Made by a program: the position numbers and the translations under genes
Notes under the pieces: model-generated
The model's database searches: none
Seen by the model: only the letters and a program-made list of their open reading frames with translations
What the model was told of the DNA's origin: nothing
DNA from: JAEUOS01 sp965279115
GTDB lineage: Bacteria; Pseudomonadota; Gammaproteobacteria; Burkholderiales; JAEUOS01
DNA: 64,000 bases
Direction of reading: 5' to 3'
Assembly (NCBI GenBank): GCA_965279115.1
Contig: OZ257137.1
Span: 4,092,001-4,156,000, forward strand
Part shown: positions 35,099 to 43,375 of the stretch, in pieces
Numbering within the stretch: the stretch's first letter is position 1
Layout of the letters: each line of letters starts with the position of its first letter

Positions 35099-36652
35099 AT
35101 GCCCAGCATCCTGCTCTCGACGCTCAACGCGCGCTATTCGCATGCATCGCTGGGCTTGCGCTACCTGCGTGCCAACATGGGTGATCTGCGCGACCATACG
35201 CAGATCGTCGAGATGGTGACCGGCGTCAAGACAGAGGCCGCGGTGGAGCGCCTGCTTGCGCTTGAACCGCGCATCATCGGCTTCGGCGTGTACATCTGGA
35301 ATGTGGACGAAACCACCCGCATCGTCGCCATGCTCAAGGCCGTGGCGCCGGAGGTGGTGGTGGTGCTGGGCGGGCCCGAGGTGAGTTTCGAAACCGACCG
35401 GCAGCGGATTTGCGCCCTGGCCGACCATGTGGTCACAGGCTGGGGGGACGTGACGTTTCCCTTGCTGGCCCGGCAGATCCTTGCCGGTCCGCGAGTGCTG
35501 ATGAAGGTGCATGCGGGTGTTCAACCGCCGCTGTCGGACATCGTCATGCCCTATGCCGAGTACACCGATGAGGACATCGCGCGCCGCCACCTCTACGTCG
35601 AGGCTTCGCGCGGCTGCCCTTACAAGTGCGAGTTCTGCCTTTCTGCGCTGGACAAGACCGCCTGGCCTTTTGGCCTGCAACAGTTCCTGGCCGAAATCGC
35701 ATCGCTGTGGCAGCGCGGCGCGCGCGCGTTCAAGTTCGTCGACCGCACCTTCAACCTCAACATCAAGACCAGCCTGGCGATCCTGGATTTTTTCCTGGCT
35801 CGTCTCGAGGCCGATCCGGCTGACCCCTGCTTCGTGCATTTCGAAGTGGTACCGGATCATCTGCCGGATGCATTGAAGGACGCGATCCGCCGCTTTCCCG
35901 CGGGGACCCTGCAGCTTGAACTCGGCATCCAGAGCTTCAATACCGAGGTGCAAAAGCGCGTTTCGCGCCGCCAGGACAATGAGCGGGCCTGCGAGAACCT
36001 GCGCTGGCTGCGCCGGGAATCCGGCGCCCATCTGCACGTCGACCTGATCGCCGGCCTGCCCGGCGAAACGCTGCAGAGCTTTGCCGCCGGATTCAACCGC
36101 CTGCTGGCGCTTGAACCGCATGAGATCCAGTTCGGCATACTCAAGCGCCTGCGCGGCACGCCCATCATCCGCCATACCGATGCACACCGCATGCGCTACA
36201 ACCCGGACGCGCCCTACAACATCCTGGCAACCGATGTCATCGATTTCCCGACCATGCAGCGCCTCGCGCGCTTTGCGCGCTACTGGGACATGGTCGCCAA
36301 TTCCGGGCGCTTCCAGGAGGCCTTGCCGTTGGTGCTGTCCGCCCGCGCGGATGGCTCCCCGTTCGCGGGCTTTCTGGCCTTGTCCGACTGGCTGTACGCG
36401 ACGGCAGGCCAGACCCACCAGTTGGCGATGGAGCGCCTGTTCGACCTGCTGCACGCCTACCTGACCGGACCCTGTGCGCTGGAACGCGGCCGTGTCGAGG
36501 CGGCACTGGTGGCGGACTACCTGCGCACTGGTGCGCGCGGCAAGCTTGGCTTCATGGACAAGAGCCCCTACGACGGTCCGGGACGCGGCGCAGAGGCGCG
36601 AAGCCTGGCCGGCAGCACGCCGTCGCGACAGGCCCGCCACCTGGCAGTCTGA
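35099..36652 (+). CDS. B12-binding radical SAM protein
   Basis: A 517-residue enzyme with an N-terminal cobalamin-binding Rossmann domain (about 1-140; LEPRIIGFGVYIWNVDE and VVVVLGGPEVS) and a radical SAM barrel. The [4Fe-4S] ligands are Cys173, Cys177 and Cys180 in GCPYKCEFC. LELGIQSFNTEV and HVDLIAGLPGET are typical barrel motifs, and a DUF4080-like tail follows. Members perform methylations or other radical chemistry, but most of this subfamily is uncharacterised. It starts 75 bases from the divergent Tat methyltransferases, close enough to share a promoter region. The final about 30 residues are polar and low in complexity. Confidence 0.88.
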   Translation: MPSILLSTLNARYSHASLGLRYLRANMGDLRDHTQIVEMVTGVKTEAAVERLLALEPRIIGFGVYIWNVDETTRIVAMLKAVAPEVVVVLGGPEVSFETDRQRICALADHVVTGWGDVTFPLLARQILAGPRVLMKVHAGVQPPLSDIVMPYAEYTDEDIARRHLYVEASRGCPYKCEFCLSALDKTAWPFGLQQFLAEIASLWQRGARAFKFVDRTFNLNIKTSLAILDFFLARLEADPADPCFVHFEVVPDHLPDALKDAIRRFPAGTLQLELGIQSFNTEVQKRVSRRQDNERACENLRWLRRESGAHLHVDLIAGLPGETLQSFAAGFNRLLALEPHEIQFGILKRLRGTPIIRHTDAHRMRYNPDAPYNILATDVIDFPTMQRLARFARYWDMVANSGRFQEALPLVLSARADGSPFAGFLALSDWLYATAGQTHQLAMERLFDLLHAYLTGPCALERGRVEAALVADYLRTGARGKLGFMDKSPYDGPGRGAEARSLAGSTPSRQARHLAV

Positions 36653-36810
36653 TGAAAACGATGGCACCGGATAGTCTCTTGTGCGACCCGCGGCCGCATT
36701 TCGGTATTGTGATTGCAGGCAGCGCGAATCCCCTTTCAGGCGCGCGATCGCCATCGCAGTTTTGCCGCTTTTTCCTTGTACAACTTCGAACCCGGTAAGG
36801 GCCGCCCGCC

Positions 36811-37449
36811 ATGAAGCACGATCACCACGATCATGACCACGACCACGCGCACAGCGAGCTCGATGACAACGAACTGCGCGTGCGTGCGCTGGAGACGGTG
36901 CTCACCGAGAAGGGGTATGTCGATCCGGCGGCACTGGACCTGCTGATCGATACCTACAAGACCAGGATCGGGCCGCGCAACGGCGCGCGCGTGGTAGCGC
37001 GCGCCTGGACCGATCCGGCGTACCGGGCACGCCTGATCGGGGACGCCACTGCCGCCATCGCCGAGCTGGGCTACACCGGCCGCCAGGGCGAGCACATGGT
37101 GGCCGTCGAGAACACGCCGGAGCGGCATAACGTGGTGGTGTGCACCTTGTGCAGCTGCTATCCGTGGCCGGTGCTGGGCCTGCCGCCCACCTGGTACAAG
37201 AGCGCGCCTTATCGCTCACGGGTGGTCAGGGACCCGCGCGGCGTTCTGCGGGAGTTCGGTGTCGTGCTGCCCGCCGATACCGAGGTGCGCGTATGGGATT
37301 CGACCGCCGAAGTGCGCTACCTGGTCATTCCGCAACGGCCACCCGGCACCGAAGGCCTGGGCGAAGAACAACTGGCGGCGCTGGTGACGCGCGATTCGAT
37401 GATAGGCACGGGGCTGGCGCTCGATGCCTCCGCGGCGGCGGCATCATGA
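36811..37449 (+). CDS. nthA: Nitrile hydratase alpha subunit, cobalt type
   Basis: A 212-residue metal-binding subunit of nitrile hydratase, which hydrates nitriles to amides. The metal motif VCTLCSC gives Cys111, Cys114, Ser115 and Cys116; threonine at the second position marks the cobalt form (serine in the iron form). Cys114 and Cys116 would be oxidised to sulfinate and sulfenate. YPWPVLGLPPTWYKS and the RVVRDPRGVL segment are conserved. The first 14 residues are His/Asp-rich (MKHDHHDHDHDHAH), possibly a metal-collecting tail. The stop overlaps the beta-subunit start (ATGA). Thiocyanate hydrolase gamma shares the fold but comes with differently arranged partners. Confidence 0.92.
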   Translation: MKHDHHDHDHDHAHSELDDNELRVRALETVLTEKGYVDPAALDLLIDTYKTRIGPRNGARVVARAWTDPAYRARLIGDATAAIAELGYTGRQGEHMVAVENTPERHNVVVCTLCSCYPWPVLGLPPTWYKSAPYRSRVVRDPRGVLREFGVVLPADTEVRVWDSTAEVRYLVIPQRPPGTEGLGEEQLAALVTRDSMIGTGLALDASAAAAS

Positions 37450-38105
37450 GCTACCTCACGCATGCCGATCTGGGTGGCCGCGAAGGCTTCGGCGCCGTCG
37501 TGCCCGAGCCGGAAGGCGAGTTGTTTCATGCGGCCTGGGAGCCACGCGCCCTGGCCCTGACCCTGGCGATGGGCGCCACCGGCTGCTGGAACATCGACAT
37601 GAGCCGCGCTGCGCGCGAAGGCCTCCCTGACTATGCGCAGCGCAGCTACTACGAGATCTGGCTCGGGGCCCTCGAAACCCTGATGACCGAGCGCGGACTG
37701 TTGGGCGCGGATGAACTGGCGGCCGGCCATGCCCTGCATCCACCCGCGCCGATTGAGCGTGTGCTCAAGGCGGACCAGGTGGCCTCGGTGCTTGCCAAGG
37801 GGGCGCCGACACAACGGCAACCCGTGGCGCCTGCGCGTTTCGTGGCAGGCCAGCGCGTGCGCACACTGGCGCTCAGGCCGGACCATCACACCCGGTTGCC
37901 GGCATACTGTCGCGGCAAGGCCGGCGTGATCGAGCGCGTGCTGGGCGCGCATGTTTTTGCCGACTCGCACGCGCGAGGTCTTGGCGAGGACCCGCGCTGG
38001 CTTTACACCGTTGTGTTCGACGCAGCCGAATTGTGGGGCGCCGAAGCTGCTCCGGGGCATCGGGTCTCGTTTGATGCCTGGGAACCCTACCTGGAGGCGG
38101 CGTGA
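37446..38105 (+). CDS. nthB: Nitrile hydratase beta subunit
   Basis: The 219-residue second subunit of nitrile hydratase. The N-terminal helix-rich part carries YLTHADLGGREGFGAV and YYEIWLGALETLM; the C-terminal SH3-like barrel carries RTLALRPDHHTRLPAYCRGKAGVIERV and ends VSFDAWEPYLE, all family hallmarks. Arginines in this subunit hydrogen-bond the oxidised cysteines of the alpha subunit. The ATG overlaps the alpha stop by the ATGA arrangement, and its own stop overlaps the activator's GTG start. The alpha-beta-activator order matches several cobalt-type operons in Proteobacteria. Confidence 0.92.
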   Translation: MSYLTHADLGGREGFGAVVPEPEGELFHAAWEPRALALTLAMGATGCWNIDMSRAAREGLPDYAQRSYYEIWLGALETLMTERGLLGADELAAGHALHPPAPIERVLKADQVASVLAKGAPTQRQPVAPARFVAGQRVRTLALRPDHHTRLPAYCRGKAGVIERVLGAHVFADSHARGLGEDPRWLYTVVFDAAELWGAEAAPGHRVSFDAWEPYLEAA

Positions 38106-38476
38106 GCGCCGGCGCCGCCGACCTGGCGTTGTTGCCTGCGCTGCCCCGTGATGCCGAAGGTCCGGTATTCAGGGCGCCATGGGAGGCGCATGCCTTCGCC
38201 ATGACGCTCTGCCTGCACCAGCGTGGGGTGTTCACCTGGCCTGAATGGGCGGCAGCGCTGTCGCGCCAGATCACCAAAGCGCAGTCGGCGGGCGATCCGG
38301 ATCTGGGCGACACTTATTACCAGCACTGGCTGGCCGCACTTGAGACGCTCGTGGCGGCCAAGGAGGTCAGTTCGCCGGACGAGTTGCAGCGCTACAAGGA
38401 GGCGTGGGATCACGCCGCAGACCGTACGCCGCATGGCCAGCCGATCGTGCTGGCGAAGGCGGATTTCGCGCCATGA
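38102..38476 (+). CDS. Nitrile hydratase accessory protein (activator, P14K-like)
   Basis: A 124-residue protein related to the N-terminal half of the nitrile hydratase beta subunit: GPVFRAPWEAHAFAMTLCLHQRGVFTWPEW and YYQHWLAALETLVAAKEV align with the beta pattern. Small activators of this kind deliver cobalt by exchanging alpha subunits (self-subunit swapping). Translation starts at GTG 38102 within the beta stop (GTGA), so the three genes are translationally coupled. This completes the minimal set for an active cobalt nitrile hydratase. No amidase gene, the usual next enzyme, follows; a dehydrogenase comes after 97 bases. Confidence 0.88.
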   Translation: MSAGAADLALLPALPRDAEGPVFRAPWEAHAFAMTLCLHQRGVFTWPEWAAALSRQITKAQSAGDPDLGDTYYQHWLAALETLVAAKEVSSPDELQRYKEAWDHAADRTPHGQPIVLAKADFAP

Positions 38477-38573
38477 TCATCCTGCGTCGCAATGCCGGCA
38501 TGCCGTCTGCAAGCCGCGCCGCGCGGACATGGCAATCCAGGTGCACAGGCCAACAAGCCGGAGGAGCTAGACA

Positions 38574-39458
38574 ATGAAGGAAAACCAGCACATCGGATTT
38601 ATCGGCCTGGGCGTAATGGGCGAACCGATCTGCCGCAATCTCGCCACGAGAAGCGGCTTGCCGGTGCGTGCCTTCGACACGCAGGCGGCGCCCCTGGAGC
38701 GGCTGCGCGCGCATGGCGTGGAAGCGGCCGGGTCAGTGCGGGAAGTGGCGGCCGATAGCGACGTGATCTTCATCTGCCTGCCGAGCGGAAAGCATGTCGA
38801 GAGCATTTGCGACGGACCGGACGGCCTGCTCGCGCAGGCGCGGCAAGGGCAGACAGTGGTCGATCTGGGTACCTCGCCGATCAGCCTGGCGCGCCGGCTG
38901 CAGCGGGATTTCGCCGCGCGCGGTGCGCGCTTTGCCGATGCGCCGATCGCCCGTACCAGGCAGGCGGCGCAGGAAGGCACGCTGAGCGTGATGGTGGGTG
39001 GCGACGCGGAATGCTTTGCGCAACTGCAGCCGCTGATCGCATGCTTCGCATCCGACATCACCCATTGCGGCGCGGCCGGCGCCGGCCAGGCGCTCAAGAT
39101 CCTCAACAACATGGTCCTGATGCAGACCGTCAATGCGCTGGCCGAAGCACTGGCCATGGGCCGCAGGGTCGGCATTGCGCCGGAATTGCTGCTGTCGACC
39201 CTGGGCAAGGGCTCGGCCGACAGCTTTGCCTTGCGCAACCACGGCATGAAGGCGATGGCGCCCGACGTGTTTCCGGAGCAGGCGTTCTCGACCGAATATG
39301 CGCGCAAGGACATTGAATACGCCCTGCAGTTTGCGGCCGAAACCGGCGTCCCCGCGCCGGGCGCGGAGTTGACGGCCCAGGTACTGCAACGAACCATTGA
39401 CGCCGGCTACGGCAAACTCTACTGGCCGGTGTTGGCGCGCGTGGTTGACAAGCCCTGA
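38574..39458 (+). CDS. Beta-hydroxyacid dehydrogenase (3-hydroxyisobutyrate dehydrogenase family)
   Basis: A 294-residue NAD(P)-dependent dehydrogenase. The nucleotide site is GFIGLGVMGEPIC (8-20), and the catalytic lysine is Lys175 in GAGQALKILNNM. The substrate motif, normally DAPVSGG, reads DAPIARTRQAAQEG here, so the acid bound may differ from hydroxyisobutyrate or tartronate semialdehyde. GGAGGAGC precedes the ATG at 38574. The enzyme interconverts a 3-hydroxy acid and its aldehyde or keto acid. It lies between the nitrile hydratase genes and a FAD monooxygenase on the same strand and may process a later intermediate. Confidence 0.87.
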   Translation: MKENQHIGFIGLGVMGEPICRNLATRSGLPVRAFDTQAAPLERLRAHGVEAAGSVREVAADSDVIFICLPSGKHVESICDGPDGLLAQARQGQTVVDLGTSPISLARRLQRDFAARGARFADAPIARTRQAAQEGTLSVMVGGDAECFAQLQPLIACFASDITHCGAAGAGQALKILNNMVLMQTVNALAEALAMGRRVGIAPELLLSTLGKGSADSFALRNHGMKAMAPDVFPEQAFSTEYARKDIEYALQFAAETGVPAPGAELTAQVLQRTIDAGYGKLYWPVLARVVDKP

Positions 39459-39605
39459 ATACACATCCGGCGCGAGCGATGGCGGGCGACCGGTTATATT
39501 CGATGCTGATGTTTCCCTGATCCAAGACTGATTGTTCAAGGCGAGCGGCGAGCGGCAAGGCATGCAACTTGCATCGTTGTGGGCATCGCGATACTTCTGA
39601 AAACC

Positions 39606-40805
39606 ATGAAAATTGTCATCATCGGCGCCGGCGTTGCCGGTTGCATCGTGGCCCGCGCCATGGCCGGAAGGCCGGGGGTGGAAGTCATCTGCCTGGAAAA
39701 GGTCGATGCCAGTGACCATTCCGAGTCGGGCACCGGCCTCAATGTCGGCCCGAATGCCATCAAGGCGCTGCGTCGACACAGCGAGGACCTGCACGATGCC
39801 GTGCTGGCCCGGAGCGTTGCGTGGAAGTCATGGCGCATCTCCTTGACCGATGGCACCTTGCTGTTCGACCTGCCATTGTCGAAGGTTGCAGACAATGACG
39901 GCATCCGGATTCGCTGGTCCGAGCTTTATGCCGCCTTGCGTGAACAGGCGCAAGGCCTGATCCGCTATGGCGCCAGGGTGTCGTCATTGGGCTACATGGC
40001 GGGCGACCCGGATCGCCTGTTCGTCGACTACGAGCAGGGCGGTCTTGCGCATCGCATCGACAATATCGACCTGCTGGTGGCCGGCGACGGCCGCTATTCC
40101 ATCACCCGTGAGCGCCTGGCCGGCGCGCCGGTGATGCGACAGCACGGCGTGGTGATCTATCGCCTGCTGGTGCCGGACACCTCGGGCGGGCTGATCGACG
40201 ACTACGAGCAGTGGTTCAACGGCCCCAACCGCCTGCTCGCGTTTCGCGTGCCGGGCGACGCGATCTATATCGCCGGCACCTTTCCGATTCCGCCGGGCGC
40301 CGAAGTGCCGCCCGAGGCCAAGAATGCGGATTACCAGCGGGCGCTCTACACACCTGCGAGCGGCAAGCCTTCGGCGCAATGCGCCTGGTTGATCGACCAG
40401 ATTTGCGGCAACGTCTCGTCCATCCACTGGGCACGCCTGCAGGAGTCGCCGCCGCTGTATCGCGACCAGCGCGGCCATGTGCTGTACCTGGGGGATGCCT
40501 CGCACGGCATGGTGCCCACCCTCGGGCAGGGTGCAACCCAGGCGGTCGAGGACGCATGCGTGGCGGCCGATCTGCTGGTTAAACATCTCGCCGGCGGCAA
40601 TGCCGCCGGTGCGCAGGTGCCGGGCGTGTTGGACGAGTTCATGCGCCTGCGCGAGGAACGGGTGCGCTTCGTGATGGACTTTTCGCGCGAGGCCAGTGAC
40701 ACGCTGGAGACTGGCGCCGACCCGGTGGCAGGCGCGAAGAAAAAGCTCGAGGCGCCGTTCCAGAAAAATCTGCAGCGCCTGTATCGTGATGTGACCGAGG
40801 TCTAG
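39606..40805 (+). CDS. FAD-dependent aromatic-type monooxygenase
   Basis: A 399-residue flavoprotein of the p-hydroxybenzoate hydroxylase group. FAD motifs are GAGVAGC (7-13), the central DLLVAGDGRYS and GDASHGMVPTLGQGATQAVEDA (296-317). These enzymes hydroxylate activated, often phenolic or N-heteroaromatic, rings using NAD(P)H and O2. The start at 39606 places the dinucleotide fold at the N-terminus; a GTG at 39579 is less likely. The ring-opening amidohydrolase starts six bases after its stop, so the two are co-transcribed and probably act in sequence: hydroxylation, then cyclic amide opening. TATATT at 39495 could be a promoter element. Confidence 0.88.
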   Translation: MKIVIIGAGVAGCIVARAMAGRPGVEVICLEKVDASDHSESGTGLNVGPNAIKALRRHSEDLHDAVLARSVAWKSWRISLTDGTLLFDLPLSKVADNDGIRIRWSELYAALREQAQGLIRYGARVSSLGYMAGDPDRLFVDYEQGGLAHRIDNIDLLVAGDGRYSITRERLAGAPVMRQHGVVIYRLLVPDTSGGLIDDYEQWFNGPNRLLAFRVPGDAIYIAGTFPIPPGAEVPPEAKNADYQRALYTPASGKPSAQCAWLIDQICGNVSSIHWARLQESPPLYRDQRGHVLYLGDASHGMVPTLGQGATQAVEDACVAADLLVKHLAGGNAAGAQVPGVLDEFMRLREERVRFVMDFSREASDTLETGADPVAGAKKKLEAPFQKNLQRLYRDVTEV

Positions 40806-40811
40806 AACCGC

Positions 40812-41918
40812 ATGCGCGCCTCCGCTCATCGCTTTACCATGCGCGACCCCGGCGATGTGTCGCAGCTGGCCGCCGCCATCAAGAGCGGTACGATCAATCC
40901 CGCGCATATCGTGGCCTTCATCGGCAAGACCGAAGGCAACGGCCTGGTCAACGACTTCACGCGCGGCTACCTGGTGCTTTCGCTCAAGCTTTTGCTGGCC
41001 GATGCGCTCGGCACCACGCAGGACGAGATTGCCCGCTCGGTGATCTTTGTTTTCTCCGGCGGCACCGAGGGCGTGCTGACGCCGCACTACACCGTCTTCT
41101 GCGTGGACCGCGATGCACCCGCCGCGGCAGGCGGGCCCAAGCGCCTGGCGATCGGCCGTGCCTTCACGCCCGTGCCCGCAGCGGAGGAGATCGGCACGCG
41201 CGCGCAGGTGGACATGGTGGCCGACGCGGTGCGAAGGGCGATGGCGGAAGCCGGCATCACCGACCCGGCCGATGTGCATTTCGTGCAGGTCAAGGGCGGT
41301 TGCGTGACCTCTGAACAGGCGCAAGCTGCGCTCGCGCGCGGCGCAAGACTTGCCAGCAGTGACCCCAACAAGTCGATGGCGTTCACCCGCGTGGCCGGGG
41401 CGTTCGGCGTGATGCAGGGGCTCGGAGAGATCGCACCTGACGCGGTGGATGAATCGGCTTTCTTTGTGCGGCCGGAAATCTGGTGCGGCCGCGCCAGCAT
41501 TTCGTCCGGCATCGAGGTGGCGGAAAACGAGGTGGTGGTGTTCGGCAACGCGTCCGGCTGGAGCAGCGAGTTCGTGATCTCGCACCACACCATGGACGAT
41601 GCGCTCGACATCAATGGCATCTATGCTTGTCTCGACGATCTCGGTATTGCCGCGCGCGGCGACAACCGGGCCGCCGGCATGGAGCGCATTGCCTGCGCGC
41701 TGGTCAAGTGCGAGCCGGATGCGCGCGGCCAGGTACGTGGCCAGCGCCACACCATGTGGCAGGACGGCGACATCAACGCCCAGCGTCACATCCGTGGCGC
41801 GGTCGGTGGCCTGGTGGCGGGCGTGCTGGGCGACACCCGCATCTTCGTTTCCGGCGGCGCCGAGCACCAGGGGCCGCCGGGTGGCGGCCTGATTGCATTG
41901 ATCGCCGGTACTACCTGA
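40812..41918 (+). CDS. Ring-opening amidohydrolase, cyanuric acid amidohydrolase/barbiturase family
   Basis: A 368-residue protein with the threefold repeated fold of AtzD/TrzD and barbiturase, which opens cyclic imide rings. All three Lys-Ser pairs expected of the active site are visible: Lys39 (IGKTEG) with Ser82 (SGGTEG), Lys161 (VKGG) with Ser231/232 (SSGIE), Lys299 (LVKCE) with Ser347 (SGGAEHQGPPGGG). Arg51, Arg193 and Arg325 occupy matching places in the three repeats. No triazine genes are nearby, so the substrate may be barbiturate or another cyclic amide made by the co-transcribed FAD monooxygenase. The residue assignments are from motif comparison by eye. Confidence 0.88.
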   Translation: MRASAHRFTMRDPGDVSQLAAAIKSGTINPAHIVAFIGKTEGNGLVNDFTRGYLVLSLKLLLADALGTTQDEIARSVIFVFSGGTEGVLTPHYTVFCVDRDAPAAAGGPKRLAIGRAFTPVPAAEEIGTRAQVDMVADAVRRAMAEAGITDPADVHFVQVKGGCVTSEQAQAALARGARLASSDPNKSMAFTRVAGAFGVMQGLGEIAPDAVDESAFFVRPEIWCGRASISSGIEVAENEVVVFGNASGWSSEFVISHHTMDDALDINGIYACLDDLGIAARGDNRAAGMERIACALVKCEPDARGQVRGQRHTMWQDGDINAQRHIRGAVGGLVAGVLGDTRIFVSGGAEHQGPPGGGLIALIAGTT

Positions 41919-42040
41919 CCCCGGGGACTCCCGACGCGATTTGCGCGAAAATGCCGGACTCGGCTTTGCGCAGGCAAGGTTCGCCGCGCCGCCCGATCCT
42001 CCTTTTCCAGAATTCCATTTCCTTCGACGAGACAAACCGC

Positions 42041-43222
42041 ATGCCGCACATTCCTGCCTCATCCGCCCTCAAAGACCTGCGTATCCTCGACCTCACGCGC
42101 GTGCGGGCCGGCCCCACTTGTGTAAAGCAGTTTGCCGACTTCGGCGCCGACGTGATCAAGATCGAATCGCCGGAGCCGGATTCCATGAGCGGCCCGCGGC
42201 ATGGCTTCGACATGCAGAACCTGCACCGCAACAAGCGTTCGCTCACGCTCGACATGAAGGCGCCGGACGGCAAGGAAATCCTGATGAAGCTGGTCAAGAC
42301 GGCCGACGTGGTGGTGGAAAACTTCCGCCCCGACGTGAAGTTCCGCCTCGGCATCGACTACGAGGCGCTGCGCGCGGTGAACAAGCGCATCATCCTCGCC
42401 TCGATTTCCGGCTTCGGCCAGGACGGTCCCTACGGCACGCGCCCGGGCTTCGACCAGATCGCGCAGGGCATGGGCGGCTTCATGTCCGTGACCGGCTTTC
42501 CCGGCGCCGGACCAGTGCGTGCCGGCACCGCGATCGCCGACCTCTCCGGCGGCATGTTTGCCGCCCTTGGCATCTTTACCGCGCTGTGGGAGCGTCAGAC
42601 CTCGGGCGAAGGGCAGTGGGTGCAGTCGAGCCTGCTCATGTCGCAGATCGCGCTGATGGACTTTCAGGCCGCGCGTTACCTGATGAAGGGCGAAGTGCCC
42701 GGCCAGGCCGGCAACGACCATCCCACCTCCATGCCCACCTCGGCCTACAAGACCAAGGACGGTTACGTGAATATCGCCGCCTCGGGCCAGGTGATGTGGA
42801 AGCGCCTCTCGGAAGTGATGGGCCGGCCGGAACTGTTCAGTCAGGCCGAGTTCAAGGACGAACCATCGCGTTCCAAGAACCGTGTGGCGCTGAACGAGGA
42901 AATCACCAAGGCTACCGTCACCCGGACCAGTGCGGAATGGGTCGAGGTCTTGAACGAGGCCGGCGTGCCATGCGGGCCGATCTATACCGTCGACCAGGTG
43001 TTCGCCGACCCGCAGGTCAAGCATTTGGGCGCAGCCGCGCCGGTGCAGCACCCCAAGCTGGGCGAAATCAAGATCGTCAATCAGGCGGTGAAGCTGTCAC
43101 GCACGCCGGCGACGATGGCACGGGCCACACCGGAGCACAGCGAGCATACGGCGGAGATCCTGAAGGAGATCGGCTACAGCGACGCGCAGATCGAGGATTT
43201 GAAGGCTCGGAAGGTGGTCTAG
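42041..43222 (+). CDS. Family III (CaiB/BaiF) CoA-transferase 2
   Basis: A 393-residue CoA-transferase: LKDLRILDLTRVRAGPTCVKQ, FADFGADVIKIESPEPD and LHRNKRSLTLDMK at the N-terminus, with the catalytic aspartate expected at about residue 167 (TAIADLSGG). It starts 122 bases after the ring-opening amidohydrolase on the same strand and could activate the dicarboxylic or amido acid released by ring opening; this is inference. The ATG at 42041 follows a poor ribosome-binding site; the longer frame from 41483 overlaps the amidohydrolase and is rejected. It is the last gene of the nitrile hydratase cluster before the lower-GC islet. Confidence 0.9.
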   Translation: MPHIPASSALKDLRILDLTRVRAGPTCVKQFADFGADVIKIESPEPDSMSGPRHGFDMQNLHRNKRSLTLDMKAPDGKEILMKLVKTADVVVENFRPDVKFRLGIDYEALRAVNKRIILASISGFGQDGPYGTRPGFDQIAQGMGGFMSVTGFPGAGPVRAGTAIADLSGGMFAALGIFTALWERQTSGEGQWVQSSLLMSQIALMDFQAARYLMKGEVPGQAGNDHPTSMPTSAYKTKDGYVNIAASGQVMWKRLSEVMGRPELFSQAEFKDEPSRSKNRVALNEEITKATVTRTSAEWVEVLNEAGVPCGPIYTVDQVFADPQVKHLGAAAPVQHPKLGEIKIVNQAVKLSRTPATMARATPEHSEHTAEILKEIGYSDAQIEDLKARKVV

Positions 43223-43375
43223 AACTGCTTCGCGATAATCCACTGGGGACGAATGCCAAGCCTTGATCTATCGCGCGCCAAATCCCCTCAACTGTAAATA
43301 CGACTCCAACATGAAGAATGTTCGAGCCAAATCGGTATGGGTAGCGGTGACTGATCTCTGCCAAGAACTCGGCTT

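Noticed and set aside
36811..38476. Thiocyanate hydrolase
   Set aside because: The subunit order alpha, beta, activator and separate full-length beta fit nitrile hydratase. Thiocyanate hydrolase has its beta chain split into two genes.
39984..42062. 692-codon minus-strand frame opposite the monooxygenase and amidohydrolase
   Set aside because: Shadow frame with no recognisable protein features.
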